Of a stretch of 59,960 nt of DNA, positions 32,980 through 45,640 are shown one piece after another. Both the position numbers and the translations under genes were made by a program. The stretch is from assembly GCA_015680685.1 (NCBI GenBank), contig MNCI01023753.1, positions 1 through 59,960 on the forward strand, in the 5' to 3' direction. The stretch comes from Gnetum montanum (taxonomy: Eukaryota; Streptophyta; Gnetopsida; Gnetales; Gnetaceae). The notes beneath the pieces are model-generated. The model was given only the letters and a program-made list of their open reading frames with translations. It did not search any database and had not been told where the DNA came from. The first letter of the stretch is position 1. Each line of letters begins with the position of its first letter.

Positions 32980-34311
32980 TGTTGGAATTTGAAGAATGGA
33001 TTTTTTAAAGAAAATTCTCAAATTCTATTGAAAAATAATAAAAATAATTAAATTTTTATTTACCACAAATGGTATTCTTTCATCATGAGTGGACCATAGG
33101 TTATCATCTTATACCATAATATGACCTTGGATCATGGTCTTCAAAAATAAAAGGAATTTTGATTACTAAAGATACCACAAATATACCATGAAGATACCAC
33201 AAGACATAATCAAATAAAATTGTCAAGAAATTTGAATTCTTGGATACCATAAGTTGTGGTATATTTACCTTTATCTGAAATGAAATTTAAATCACAAGGT
33301 GACCATGGATTGTTGTTAATAATTTGGAGCAACCACAAGGCAACCATGAGTCATGGTTGATACCACAAGGTGACTATGAGTTGTGATCTTTCAAAAATTG
33401 ATTTCTACAATACCACAAGTCACAGTGAACTCATAGTCAATAAAATTGTGAGAATACAACTTGACCACGATTCATGGTCAATATCAAAATGTTGAATTTC
33501 TAAAAATTCTAAAGTTAGATTTAAATAGAACTTTATTTGTTGGAGTTTCTCTCAACTACTGAAAAACCTATGATGAAGAAGTGCTCTAATTGATTTTATT
33601 TGAAAAACATTAATTAGTTTCATGAAAATAATTTGATGATATTGTTGATGAGAAAATTTGGTAAACTATTGATGAAAAGATTGGTGACTATCAATTATTG
33701 TTGAATAATGAATAAATATGATGAATGAAAATTTGTGAAATAATTATAATTCATGAGATGATGACAATAATGATGAAGTAAAAAAATTTTTAATACATGA
33801 AATCTTATTGTTTTAACATCTTATACAATCATATTTTACCCACATATTTATAGTCAAATGATATTACCATAATGGTATATGATGGGATAAACAAATTTTC
33901 ATGGAAATTGAACTAGAAATTGAATCGACATGAGATATTGGGGTCTTTATTTAATTACATATAGCCACTAATCCTTTTGTAAAAGTACAGTAAATGAAAT
34001 TTCCTATCTTGTCCTATACAACATAAGAATTTAAATATAATTTATATGGTTTTAGTTCTTATTTTACAAAAATGATAATTTTTCTTCACTTTATCTTTGA
34101 TTTCAAACTTTGGATTCTCTGTAAATTTGACTTGTGTCTTTTGTCTCCAAGCTTCTACTTAACTTTGTTGTTGTTCAACAGATAAATATGGTTTTTTGTC
34201 ACTTTGAAATTTGGCTTATTCGCACTATTTATTTGTTCTATTTGAAAACCACAACATGGACATGTAGAATGAGTGAAGTATGAGTGTTAAAAGTACATGC
34301 TAGAACTAACA
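32980..34311 (-). repeat. E6 5' LTR with internal motif array
   Basis: TGTTGGAATTTG...GAACTAACA, 1332 bases. Its 3' half matches 3090-3737 and 31324-31530. It carries extra imperfect repeats of a palindromic ccatg..catgg type at 33090-33490 that are largely absent in the other LTR. Confidence 0.8.
33090..33490. repeat. Array of accatgrntcatggt / ccacaagtcatggt motifs
   Basis: Repeated near-palindromes such as accatgagtcatggt and ccacgattcatggtc, mixed with taccacaagg. Similar motifs recur at 36680-36980. Confidence 0.6.
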
Positions 34312-35545
34312 ATTCCATCAAATACAAGGCTCAAAAATTTATTAGTTACACCTTGTTTTGACTCAAGAACAAAGGCCAAACTCTAGCATAAATCTTAAAT
34401 CTCATTATACATTTTTTTTCTTTTTTTATATATCTACATTTTTTACTAATCCTACACATAAGATATCATCTATCACCAAACAAATAAAACATTCTTTATC
34501 TCTAGGAAGGGAAACCTTGAATCCCTTTGCACACATTGATCTTTCATATGGTCTATCATTATCATTTATTTAAATTTTTCAATTACCATCATCACACATA
34601 GATCTATTAAATTTTTGTTCATTTACTATTTTTTATCATTTCTATATTGTGAGAACTATGTTGAGTATGTATTCAATTGTTAAGCTATGCATCTTCATTT
34701 TATTATCATTGATCTATTAAGGATAACACCACTCTTATGGTCATTTATGATTATGATTTAAACATTAAATATTTAAATCATGGAGGTATTATTTGTGAGA
34801 TTATATAATAATAATTTTACAACAACAAAGAAAGATATTTTTCATACTAGATGCAAATAACTTCACCCAAGGTCCAAGCTCTGAGCACAAGCTCTTTAGA
34901 AAAAGACTATTCTACTATGTCTCTATTGCATAAGAGAGGAAGGACTCTAAGGATTTCACTAAGCTTCCTTACTAATGCTAGTATCCTATAGTATAATGAA
35001 ATAAGTTCTTGACCATCTCATAGATTCAATCATTAGGGAAGTTAAATTTTAAATTGTCAAACATTACTTCTTTAGGCTAATAGTCAACTATCACCTTGTT
35101 TTCTAATGCATATAAAGAAACTACTGATCCCTATAATTCTCTCAACTATAAGATTGACTTGACCATGTCACACATCTCTTGTCCCTTATTTGGTAGTAGT
35201 TTTTCTTTAGGCAAAGGCTTATCACCTAAGAAATGTTTGTAAGAAGCTTAAGGTTTCTTCCACCATTTCCATTCAAATTGTCCTAATAATGATACTCAAC
35301 CAAGGATTTAGCTAGATAAGAGACTAAGATGTAGCCTCTTTTTATGCAAATTATGTAAGTGTTTAGAATCTTTTTGAACATATGATACTATAAGAACATG
35401 TCATGTATGTCCTCAAGCTCTACTTAATGAATAAATTCCATATCCTCCTACATCTAGACACAATTCTAAACTACAAGACATCAAAAGAATTTAGGGTATA
35501 ACCATCAATGGGGATCAACTTCACTAGCAGTATAAGTAGCTATAT
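34312..35545. other. No recognisable gene
   Basis: AT-rich sequence flanking E6. Minus-strand frames near 35250-34860 give fragments such as LPKEKLLPNKGQEMC without a recognisable family. The 71-codon plus-strand frame at 34358 includes a poly-Phe run and is likely noise. Confidence 0.5.
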
Positions 35546-37843
35546 TGTCACAACCCAAAATTTTACTTAAGATAATCTATAATTAAATTACACATAACTT
35601 AATAGTTGGGTATGTTATGTCATAATTCTTGTAACTTAAGAAAGGAAATACCCATAATCATTATAAAACTTTAAACAAAGTGCATGGTAAAATTAGAAAT
35701 TTACATTGAATAATTTAAACTAAAATTTCCATAACCATATACTAAAGCTAATTAATTCTCATAATCATGACAAAACCATAATCTCAAGAACAACTTATAA
35801 TATTCATCAATATATAAGTTTAAGTATATAATGTTCAAAATAACATAATCTATAAAGAAAAGTAACTTTGAAAATAAGAAGATAACTCCATTGATCATGC
35901 TCCCTTACCATCAAGCTCTTAGATCCTCCCACTTGAATTTGTGTACAAGCATGCAAAAAAGGATCATAAACCTTCTAGTAAAGCCAACAACCTTGATGCA
36001 TCTGCAATAAGCTATATGATATAGTAACATGCTTCATAAGAAACCATCTCAAGACCCATGATATTAGAATCAATAACCAATACTAAGAAACCATCGTATT
36101 TATAAAATGTTAAGAAATAGCTTAGCCAAGAATGCCCTAGAAATCAACCACCTACAAGAACTAGTTAATACAAAAAAGTCTCACCTATCTTAGATGCTAT
36201 CAACAATCCTCTTTAAGAACTAGTTGAACAAGCCTTACCTAATCTTCAATGAATTAGCTCTAGAAATAAACCCATGTGGTTCATCTACCTCTATTATTTT
36301 GAATCATAAAATCAACCATGTAAACAAACATAAGCAACATGAGTAGGCACTTATTGGCTAACAATCCACTCATAATGATTTCCCATTGACATAGCTTGTC
36401 CTAAATCATAGGTAAAATGGATTAAGAATGGTAGCCAACCTTACCCTCCATAATGCCTACACATTGACACACAAACTAAGCTACCTAGGGTATAGTTATA
36501 GGTAATATGGAACAAGTACTAGAGGCTAATCTAGACATGTTACAATGCCTACCAGTTGATCTCATCAAATGAATAATCAAAAGGACAAAAGTCTAATAAA
36601 GTATGAGTTTAAGTACTAGAGGTCAAGAACAATTAAAAGGATGCAAGAATGACATAGAATGGTAAGAATCCACTAATCATAACTTGACCATGATCCATGG
36701 TACAAAGCAACAGATTGGCCACAGCTTATATTCAAGTCATGATGGAGACAACAATGCTACCACAACTCAAGAAACTCATCATTGTTCATTTCTACCAAAT
36801 CACAATCCATGATTAGGTTGTGTACTAAACCACAACCTCATCATGAGTCATTGTGAATTCCACAACTTGAGAAATGCATACCTCCAAACTAGGTTTGAGA
36901 CACCTATAAAATCAAGACCTAGGATCTTGATTGACAACTTTACCACAAGTCATGATAAATATACCACAAGTCATGATGGCAAGAAATACTGCTGAAGATG
37001 CATCAAGTAACACAAGGAAAGACTAGAAATTCATGCAAAATAAAACTAGAATTTAATATAAATATTATATTACAAGGATAAAAAACTATACATTGAGATC
37101 ATAACAAGATGACAAAGTCTAAAATTTGTTGCTCTACCTTCACAAATTTAAGAGACCTACAACACATGAGGTTAGATCCATTGAAGCACTAATCCAATGT
37201 CAATATCATCAATGGAAGAGATTGATTAGAAAGTATGAATAAAGAATGCATTTGAAATACAAACCATAATTTCATACAGAATTCCTAGGTTTTCATGCTA
37301 ATATAAAAATGTCAGTTCATAATAGAATATCTAATTAATGAATTCCACAATAATTAGAGAAGTTGATTAAGAGTCTAGTATATAATAGGAATGGCCATTC
37401 CACTTGAGCAAGAAAGAATAAAGCTTGAGAAGTTTTATAAAAGGATAATATTTTTTAAAAATATCCAATTACTACTTCACAACATGTACCACCATCCTAA
37501 CAACCTATACTTAGTAAGAAAACATTAAACAATTCATGATTTCCAAATATAAATTGAAAAAGATAAATAAAAATCATATTTTATAAAAAAATACTAAATG
37601 TTTCCAAAAAATTAAGAACTTAAAACAAGAATATTTATAAAAACTTCCACAATTTATAAAAATAATATTTAATAAAAAATATATTAAAAATTCCAAATGC
37701 AATGCATAAATAAAATACTTGGAAGGTCATGAGATCAAATCCTCAAGAAGCATCAATAAATAAACAAAATACTTAAGTTAAGCCATATGTTAATGAAAGA
37801 ATAATTAAGCATAAACTGGGGGTTAGGAACATGTGGTGTTACA
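35546..37843. repeat. Probable solo LTR (about 2.3 kb)
   Basis: It begins TGTCACAACCCAAAATTT and ends GGGGGTTAGGAACATGTGGTGTTACA-like (TGT...ACA), the usual ends of long plant Ty3/gypsy LTRs. No internal region or second copy is in the window. The flanks tatat (35541-35545) and tgtag (37844-37848) do not form a clean target duplication, so the boundaries are provisional. It contains the same ccacaagtcatgat motifs as the E6 LTR (36680-36980). Confidence 0.45.
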
Positions 37844-37929
37844 TGTAGTCAAATAAAAAAAATATTTGACAGCCTTAATTATGCCAGGATTTTCCTTCTA
37901 TGCTATGAAAAAAGCATGCTTTCATTTCT

Positions 37930-38045
37930 TAACTTACACAACCATGTTCCAAACTCTCTAGGTGATTCTTACCTTCATCGTATGCATGTTATATTTCAAA
38001 TCAAATTTAGAAAAGAATGTAATACCTTGAAGTAGTGTAATCTCC
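37930..38045 (-). pseudogene. Ty3/gypsy reverse transcriptase scrap
   Basis: Minus-strand LLQGITFFSKFDLKYNMHTMK fits the RT motif A region (L-x-G-A-x-x-F-S-K-L-D-L-x-x-G-Y-H-Q-I-R-V) with its first aspartate kept. Nothing else around it is readable. It may be the host element into which the solo LTR inserted. Confidence 0.45.
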
Positions 38046-39589
38046 ATGGTCATGAAAGGGCACATGAATTTCATAGAACAAAGGCATATGGCCTAAAAGT
38101 ATTCCTACTAGTACATTCCTAAAACTTTAATGTTGTGTTGCTAACACCATCTCCAAAATCATAACCTTGAAAACCTTGTTTGTCTTTCTCACCATGAAAT
38201 TAATTTTATTCTAAATATTAACTCACCTAATGGAGGCCTTTAAGAACATCCACAAAAGATAATTCACCCTCAACTAGAACAAATCTAGCTAAGCCCCCAT
38301 TAGACCTAGCTACAACAACATTGATCATTACATCATGTTAGATCTTAGTCACACCAAATAAATTCTTACACCAACAAAAACTCAACTCAGATACTTAGAT
38401 GCTCCATATGTTGAAACTTTGTTTCCAAAATTTATATATTATTGATTAAGTTCTATGTATAAAATTTGTTTTTTATTTTTCCTAGAACAAAATTTAGAGT
38501 AAGAAAAGATACAACATCCTAGTATAAATTACCTTGAAAGCCACGTTAAGAAGCAACAAGACAAACTAGCAATAGTACATGTTTAATTCTTGACATTAAA
38601 GCCAATCCATTGATAGATCCTGGTACATTTAAGAGTATAGAAAATCCTTCTAACAAAGATATGAAAAATAATATAGTAGAAATGAGATTTGAGTGAAAAA
38701 TTTAAAAGTTAATTATGTTATAAAATTTTAAAAGCTATGAATTGCTCTTGGTACATAAACATATAGTTACTAGTTCAGAACTATAATCATTAAAACATAA
38801 TGTTAGCTAGAGGATACCATATTTATATATTACTTCAAAGTCTTGCAATTTAATGATAAATATACTACAAAATACTATTTCAAGCATTCATTAGTATAAT
38901 ATGATGATGTTTATTACCAAAGGGATTAAACAAGCCAAAGTGTTTAGTTATTAACTTCAAAAAATACATTAAAAGAAATAACATAAATTGCATGAGATGT
39001 GAAAAAATTTTATTCCTATTAATTTTAAATTGGCAATGGGTTCTTTCATTGAATCTTAATATTAATTAACCCAACAAATTTAGAAATCATATATCTTTAT
39101 TTTCAATACAAGAAAGATAAATATAGTGCTAAAATTAATTAAGTATTCCATTTCATAAATATTTTGTGAGAGAGATTTGGAAGAAAAAAATATGAAATTA
39201 TTTCTTTTTAAAAAATCCTATAAATGTGGTGTATAAATCATCTTCTATATATTATTTGGATCTTTTGATGTGTCAAAACATTAAGTAAAATGGATTCAAA
39301 GGTTGTTTGCATGGTTTTGTGGTTATTGTTTTTGTAGGATAACATACATGGAAAATAAAGATGAGGTAAAGCCTATGTAAAGGATAATAAATGAACTAGT
39401 CTAGAGCTTAGAGGAAAAGGTCATCCACAAGGTCTCAAACAAACATGCAAGAATTTCAAAGAACATGGACAAGGACTAGATATTGTACAAGCAAGGTTAC
39501 TATTATCAAAGCATGTAGAATATCAAGGTTTAGGAAAAGGAATGATGAATTCAAAGGACAAAGAAAGTTGAAGAAAGATGTTTGTCAAA

Positions 39590-39860
39590 AATAGTAGATG
39601 TCTTGGTAGAATTGGAGTGAACTTAGACAAAGGTTTCTACAATAAATAGTAGACATTTTTCCTTAGGAAAATATGTCTTCATAGAATGTAGGCTAGACTC
39701 AAAAAGATGTCTCCCATTAGACAAAGACATCTTCTATTAGACAAGGATGTCTTTCCTAGACAAAGACATCTTCTAAGAATTTAAGGCAAAAATAGAATGA
39801 TGTCTTAAGCATGAAGAAGATTTCTTCCATGACTATTGGCTAGTTGTTGCATGACTTTCA
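39590..39860. repeat. Cluster of (g)aagatgtctt / aagacatctt motifs
   Basis: The octamer gatgtctt or its reverse complement occurs many times, for example aagatgtctcccattagac and aaagacatcttctattagac, giving an array able to pair with itself. Confidence 0.6.
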
Positions 39861-40131
39861 AGATGGATTTAGAAAAACGGTAGCTATAAGAAGACATCAT
39901 ATGCATTGGGAAATGTAAAAGCTTGTGTACAATCATTGTCTAATCATTTATCTATCATGGTATTCATTGTTGCTCTTCATTGCATCATCATTTGTTCATT
40001 GTAAAGTGTGTTGTACCTCAAAGTAAATGAATCAACAAACTAAGTTGCATCCATCCCTTATAATTGTTGTTCTCTTGTTGCCCTATGAGGTTGATGCATT
40101 TCTTGTTAGAAGGAATCTTGCTTGATCTTTT

Positions 40132-40310
40132 CAAGGTCCTATAGGATTAAGTTGTTGGTGCTATAGTACAATACTCCAAAGTAGAACTCAAGGTTGTAAA
40201 GGTTTTGAAAGCCTAAAAACAAAATTCCAAGCCTAACAGGTCCTTGTAGGGTTGAGTAGCTAGTGTTGTAGCACAACACTCCAGAGTGGGCCTTGAAGAC
40301 TATACCAAGT
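40132..40310. repeat. Tandem duplication, offset about 107 bases
   Basis: aggtcctataggattaagtt...ctatagtacaatactcc and aggtccttgtagggttgagt...ttgtagcacaacactcc are two diverged copies. Confidence 0.7.
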
Positions 40311-40438
40311 GTGGACCCTTCAATCACATTTAAGAGCAATAAAGTTCAGAGGTGTGCTAGTGATATACACTCTAAGTGTGGACTACTTAAGTTTGGAAAT
40401 CATGTTAAATTTAATGTGAGTGCTTTTGTTTTACACAG

Positions 40439-41346
40439 TGATGAGCAATGGAGTAATCCATCATCCAACCATACAAGTTACAAGTGTTCACATGAAACTT
40501 GATCAAATTCTGTGAACAAGGCAACGTAATTATGCTAGTAATTGGTTAAATTTTACCATCATTGTCTTCCCATGTGAGTTAGTAAAATCAATGCATGTGG
40601 TTTCACTCACAGTGAGACATATGATAATGATGTTGTGTTGGCCATAATTCAAATAGAAAACATAAGGTAAGAGTAAAGGTTTCTAATTGTAAGTAACATT
40701 AAATAAATCTAATCTAGCATATAAGATGAGTAGTTGATCTTGATCTTCTATTCACACCTTGAAATTCATGTAACTACAACTAGGATTACCAATTACCACA
40801 CTACTAGGCATACCAAGTGATAGTACTACTAGGTTACCAAGCAATTACACTTATGTGTTTGAGATTAGTCATACTCATTCCACTTCACAACAAGGATAGT
40901 AAAGTGTATAGAAAGTAAATCAACAACTAATGAAAATAATAGACATTAAGCTAAGTGAAATAATAAAATTATTCTAAGTATAAGAAATAAAGACTAAGTA
41001 ATGCTGCAATGATGTAGAGTAATCTTGATCTTTATGTCTATGCATGAAATGTGTCTAAGTATATTCCACTTGAATAAAGACTCCATTCAATTAATAAATA
41101 TCACACTATGGGCATACACTCCTAAGTGCTAAGTGCTAAAATCAAGAAAACAAAGTAACAAAATTTCACAAAGTGTAAAATGAAACTGTATGTGGATGAT
41201 GCACCTAAGGTTGTATTTAGAGGCCTTCACATGCTTGCAATATTGGATACATGAGATCATAACTTATGCCCTAATATCGGGGATGTAGTATCATAGCGCC
41301 AATATTGAATACCCAATATCATGGCCAAGAAAAAATTGATTTATCA
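40439..41346 (-). repeat. E3 3' LTR
   Basis: TGATGAGCAATGG...ATTTATCA, 908 bases, similar to the E1/E2 LTRs at the outer end. Its U3 (41220-41340) differs, with repeats of a ctaatatcggggatg and aatattgaatacc type. The TATA site near 41213 is degraded (TCTAAATA on the minus strand). Confidence 0.75.
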
Positions 41347-41356
41347 TACCTCAAAA
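41347..41356 (-). other. Polypurine tract of E3
   Basis: Minus-strand TTTTGAGGTA next to the LTR, homologous to 4831-4840. Confidence 0.45.
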
Positions 41357-41551
41357 ACTAACTAAAAACTTGTCCTCGAGTTAAAGCAATATGAGGATAG
41401 AATTCCTTACATAATTGGGAGGTAGAATCATATGACACTAACTCTTATATACATGACTCTCTAATGCGGTAGTGGAGTTTACAAAAATAACATGACTTAG
41501 GACATAACAACTTTAGAAAAAGAAAAAAATTTAATGGAGTTGAATGTAGTC

Positions 41552-44323
41552 TTATGTTTTCTTAGGTGGTGGTGGCTCTTCCATTGGTTTCCTTTCCTTA
41601 TCATCAAGCTTCAAAAATTAGTACTAATTTAGGAGCATCTAAAGTTTTTCTTCTTCCATTCTAGGATTATGAACTATCTATGTTGATGAACCAATGTTTG
41701 ATGGAGTTGACACGTTCCATGGCCATGGCACTTATAGAAACATATGATTTTCTTTGACATACCAAGCTACAAATTACCTTCTTTCCTCTTTTAATGTCTA
41801 ACCTCTTCATGGATTTCATGGTACTCTAATAATCTTCTAGTCAAGTTTGCTACTACATCTTTCTTCCCATGGTAGCCAGCCTTTATTGCTTTCAATTTAG
41901 AGTTTTTCACTTTAAGTTTCTATAGGGCATCTTTATGATCTACAAACTCATTCTCATATGATGCATATGAGGTTGCTACTTGATGTTCTAAGTCATTTCT
42001 GGGTCTACCTACTATCAACATGGCTAAGTTAGCATAACAAAGGTTTGCTAACCCCATTTACTCTTTCAAGTACTTGATCTACATATTTGTATTCTTTGCT
42101 TCCACCTAGTGGACAAGGGTATACCTATCTAGAATGGGTTTCTAGTCAGGATTCTATGCTAATATGGAGCTAATTCTTGCCTTTTCCATTTGGATTTTCT
42201 TCGTGTTTATTTGTTTGTACATAATCACTTGTCCATCAAAGTATTCCTTGAGCCTATGATGTTTCTTTATCTCATTTTACCACATGTTGATTTCAATCGC
42301 TGATTTTTGTCTAATGACGTCTACCTCTTCCATAGAGAGGATTCTATTTTCTCTCATGAGGTATCTCATGTCCTAGTTAACCCTTAGCCATTATTCCCTT
42401 AACTGGTGGATACTCTCTTCTAAGATGTTTTTCTAGTTTTCCACAGTGGACAACCTTAGGTTGTCAATGGTAAGTTGATTATTTTCTTCTTAAAATATGA
42501 TAAGTACATTCACATGTGCATATGTCTATGCTTTAGCTATAGAGGCATTCCATACTACTTTCTCCTTCTCATCTAGCATTTTTTTTATTCTACTCAATCA
42601 ATCTACTAATTTTCTCTGCTCTAAATTTCTCGATATGGTTAGGTACAATAAATTGTATGTGATCTATTCTTTTAGCTCTCATGGCTATGAGCTCTTCTTG
42701 TACTTTCAAAACTTCTACTTTTACATGCTTTGCCCTAGTCTCTACCATGACTAGTTTTCCTGTAGTAGTTATGAGTTTAGATTCTACTATAGTGACACCA
42801 CTGTAGATGTTGAACAATGTTGTCATGACTTGCTGAGTTTCTAGTAGTCTATCAAGAACATCCTCATAACCACCAAGAGTCATTGAGGTTACAGCTAACC
42901 TCTAAGCATCTCTAGCTCTAGTTAGATCTACCAGCGACACAACAGGTACATTGAAAGACTCTTTGATGTGATCTATACTCACCTCTGCTACTCCCGCTAC
43001 ATCCTAGTGCTGCATTATCATAACTATGCCTCCTTCTTCAATCTCTAGCACCACTTGGAATGATGTAGCATTCCTAGAGATTTGTTATGACCATTGTACA
43101 TTTTCTCTTAATTGTAACAAAATTTTTCCACTTGCTAGATCAACTGAAACTATGGGTCCAATGGAATTGTCAATAAATCTATATACATTGGCCTTTTCTC
43201 TCATTTCCTAGCTGATTGTTTCTATAATCTACTATAGATGACTCATCAATGATCTATAATCTTGTGGTAGTGATAGTGGAACTTGTTGTTCTTGTTGCTA
43301 CTATTGTTGCTATTGGTCATTGGGCCCTACTTGCTATTATTTTTCTTGTTTCTCTTGTTGTTTCTCTTATTCCTATTCTTTCTCTTTCTCTTCATCATGA
43401 TCATTCGTTGCTAAAGCAAGTTTTAGAAACTCAGCATATAAAGAATTTTTGGCTCTCCTAGGAATGTCATTGGTATATCTTGGGATTCTAGCTTGCTTGA
43501 AAAGCTTCTTGACAAGGTAAGAAAATCGAAGTGTTGGGTTCCCTACCTTCTTCTCTTCAAATCATCTTTGAATATTTAAGAAGTATAGTTGTACAAGGTT
43601 GACATTATATTTTCCCATCAAAATCACATTACCTCTAGCCATGTAAGTTGACAATTGATTGAATTCTTTTATTAGGAATAGGTGATAAGTATCAATTTTA
43701 AAGTATATTCTCTCCTCCAAAGTCAACTCATTATAGTCTTTATTTTGCTTTCCATAAGCCCATTTGAGCCATACCTTTATGGTTTTAGAATTAGATCAAG
43801 TGGATAGATGTGTTAACCATGCCCCTTCATTGGGTATTTTTAGAGCATCTATAATTGCCTTGATCAAGAATGACACTAAGATTCCTCCAATGTTGATAGT
43901 AGTACCCTTTTCCTAGTTGTGCCAAAATTGGTAAGTCTCTCTAAGGCACCATTCACCATTATGTGATAGGATAGGCCATAGTGGTGACACTTGAAGTTAC
44001 ATTCATACCACTTTAGAAAAAAATTCCATAAATGGGCCAGAGTTCATGTTCATGATCACTGTGATCAAGATGGATCTTTCTTAGATTGCTTGGAGGTAAT
44101 CCTATGACAATGTAAGGCATTATCCTTCAGCTTGTGGTTCACCTACCTCTCCTTGGGCCAATTCTTTTGTAGTAGGAGTGTCTTGATAAATGCTAAATAA
44201 TTATGCTTCTTGATCCTTGTGTTCTAGTTCTAGGCCTTCATTTCCACCTCTACCTTGGCCTCTTGGTCTCTTACTTGCTCCTTGTGAAGGTCCTCCTTAT
44301 GCTCCTCCTCTTCTTGGGACCAT
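41552..44323 (-). pseudogene. E3 third ORF (plant transposon-type domain plus coiled coil)
   Basis: ATG at 44323 after GACTATAG, stop TAA at 41552-41554; 924 codons without net frame change. The N-terminus is Gly/Arg-rich (MVPRRGGA, then RGQGRGGNEGLELE). Near 43560-43430 a block reads GNPTLRFSYLVKKLFKQARI, the counterpart of GRKTLPFPYLIEKLCKRVG in E2. A 97-codon open stretch at 42883-42590 is a clear coiled coil (VEVLKVQEELIAMRAKRID). The end reads MEEPPPPKKT. It has stops, again often TAG, but is the most regular of the three copies. The plus-strand frames in 42497-43461 are its shadows. Confidence 0.7.
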
Positions 44324-44385
44324 CTATAGTCATTAAGGAATTAGAATTACTAAGGTATTTCCATGTATTCTTAATGGTTTCATAC
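44324..44385 (-). other. E3 mini-intron before the third ORF
   Basis: 62 nt: donor TAAG|GTATGAAACC, branch-like TTCTAAT, acceptor GACTATAG|ATG. The sequence between the signals has diverged from E1/E2, while donor, branch and acceptor are kept. Confidence 0.6.
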
Positions 44386-45640
44386 CTTAGTCATACTCTT
44401 AGTTTCATTAAGTTCTTAGTTACTAAGATTGCAAAGTTAGAAAATTTTTTAAAAACTTAGCCCATAAGTGTTAATCTCTTGATAATCCTTCATAATTACT
44501 CATTTAGTTCCTATGTATGATGGTTATTAGTCCTTAAGATCTTAATTGAGTGTTTTGGCTTTAGTATGTTTAATTTTTCTTTAAAATTTCAATCTTTCCC
44601 ATCACACTTACCCTTAAAGTACCTTTTGGATGTTAGAACTTTTTGAAAAATTGGCTCAAATTTTTCTCGCTAGCATCCCTACCCACCCCTCCCCCCATGA
44701 CTAAGTTAAGAAATTTAGGATCAAATAGGTTTAAAAATCATGAAAATCAGAGTGATATTAATCAAGTTATGACTTGGGAAAGCTAGGAAGTTAGATCTTA
44801 GATTGGAAAAGAAAATTCAAAAAATCTTCCTTATTGCAAATGAAAAATGATGAAAATTGGTCTAAGTCCTCATAGTTTATATATTTTTTGAGGATCTAAT
44901 ATCAAGGATCTAAAATTGGGGATCTAATATTAGTACGGACTTAATATCAAAGTCTAAGAAAATTCATTTTTCAGATGGGTTTGATGAAAAAGTATAATGC
45001 TTTTTAAGGTTTAGAAGATCTTAAGGTTTCTTAGAGGGTTTGGATGATGAAAATATGCTTATTTTTATCAAGAAATTCATCATTAGAAGTCAATAGAGAA
45101 GGAATCTTGAGCTCTAAAAGTTCATAAGATGGATAAGAGTGGTAATGAATTCATATGTTTGGAACTAATAGTGTAAATGATATGGGAAGTGTTTATTGAT
45201 GTTTTGAAGGTTCAAGATAATGTGGAATTACTTGGAAGGTATAAGAAACAATAATTATACAAGTGGCTCCTATCCAAAGCAAGATCCAGCCGTTAATGCC
45301 CTTGTATAACCATGCCTAGAAGTGTCCTTAGGCACTTAAGGAGGTGAATGTGATGCATACCTATTTATCAAAACACATGTTAGTACTACCAAATTGGAAA
45401 AATAACTCTATATTACTCAAAATCATAAGTTATGATTATTCACATTGTGAGATGACATGGACTTAGAACGAATTGTAGAAACTGGGACATGAGGTGTCTT
45501 ACAATAGGAATAATGAACTCTTATATTGTATTAATGGTTAAAGTAATCACTAGCCTTTTTGTTCAAGATTCAAACCAAGTCTAGACCACATTCCAATGAC
45601 ATCGCTTGGTTTCATCTCTTAGAATTACAACTATGAGACC
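44386..45640. other. E3 spacer with internal promoter-like block
   Basis: A TATATA sequence (44876-44886) has, on its upstream side (44890-44960), repeats of ggatctaatatcaagg and ggggatctaatatt type. These resemble the repeats of the E3 LTR U3 and not those of E1/E2. The remaining sequence shows no gene. A G-rich and a C-rich stretch occur near 44680-44700. Confidence 0.5.

Larger units (their letters stand above)
3066..34311 (-). mobile_element. E6: Ty1/copia remnant, split by E2
   Basis: Two related LTRs bracket the unit. The left LTR is 3066-3737 plus 31324-31530, interrupted by E2; the right LTR is 32980-34311. Both start T(G/A)TTGG and end in AACA. The primer site at the right LTR and the polypurine tract at the left LTR put the element on the minus strand. 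Only about 1.45 kb of internal sequence remains (31531-32979). It encodes gag-like and protease-like segments, and integrase, RT and RNase H are missing. Flanking pentamers gtttc (3061-3065) and attcc (34312-34316) could be a decayed target duplication, but only three of five bases agree. This is the oldest layer of the nest. Confidence 0.75.
38046..40438. other. No recognisable gene; short local repeats
   Basis: AT-rich and full of stops. It holds a gacatctt-type motif cluster (39590-39860) and a 107-base-offset tandem duplication (40132-40310). The lower end is the target region of E3. Confidence 0.5.

Noticed and set aside
34860-35545. Copia RT or RNase H
   Set aside because: Minus-strand fragments were compared by eye with RT and RNase H motifs, and none matched well enough.
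35541-37848. Clean target duplication around the solo LTR
   Set aside because: The flanking pentamers tatat and tgtag differ, so I report the LTR without a duplication.
42497-44460. Several Leu-rich plus-strand frames (42497, 43249, 44203)
   Set aside because: They are antisense shadows of the E3 third ORF and its spacer.
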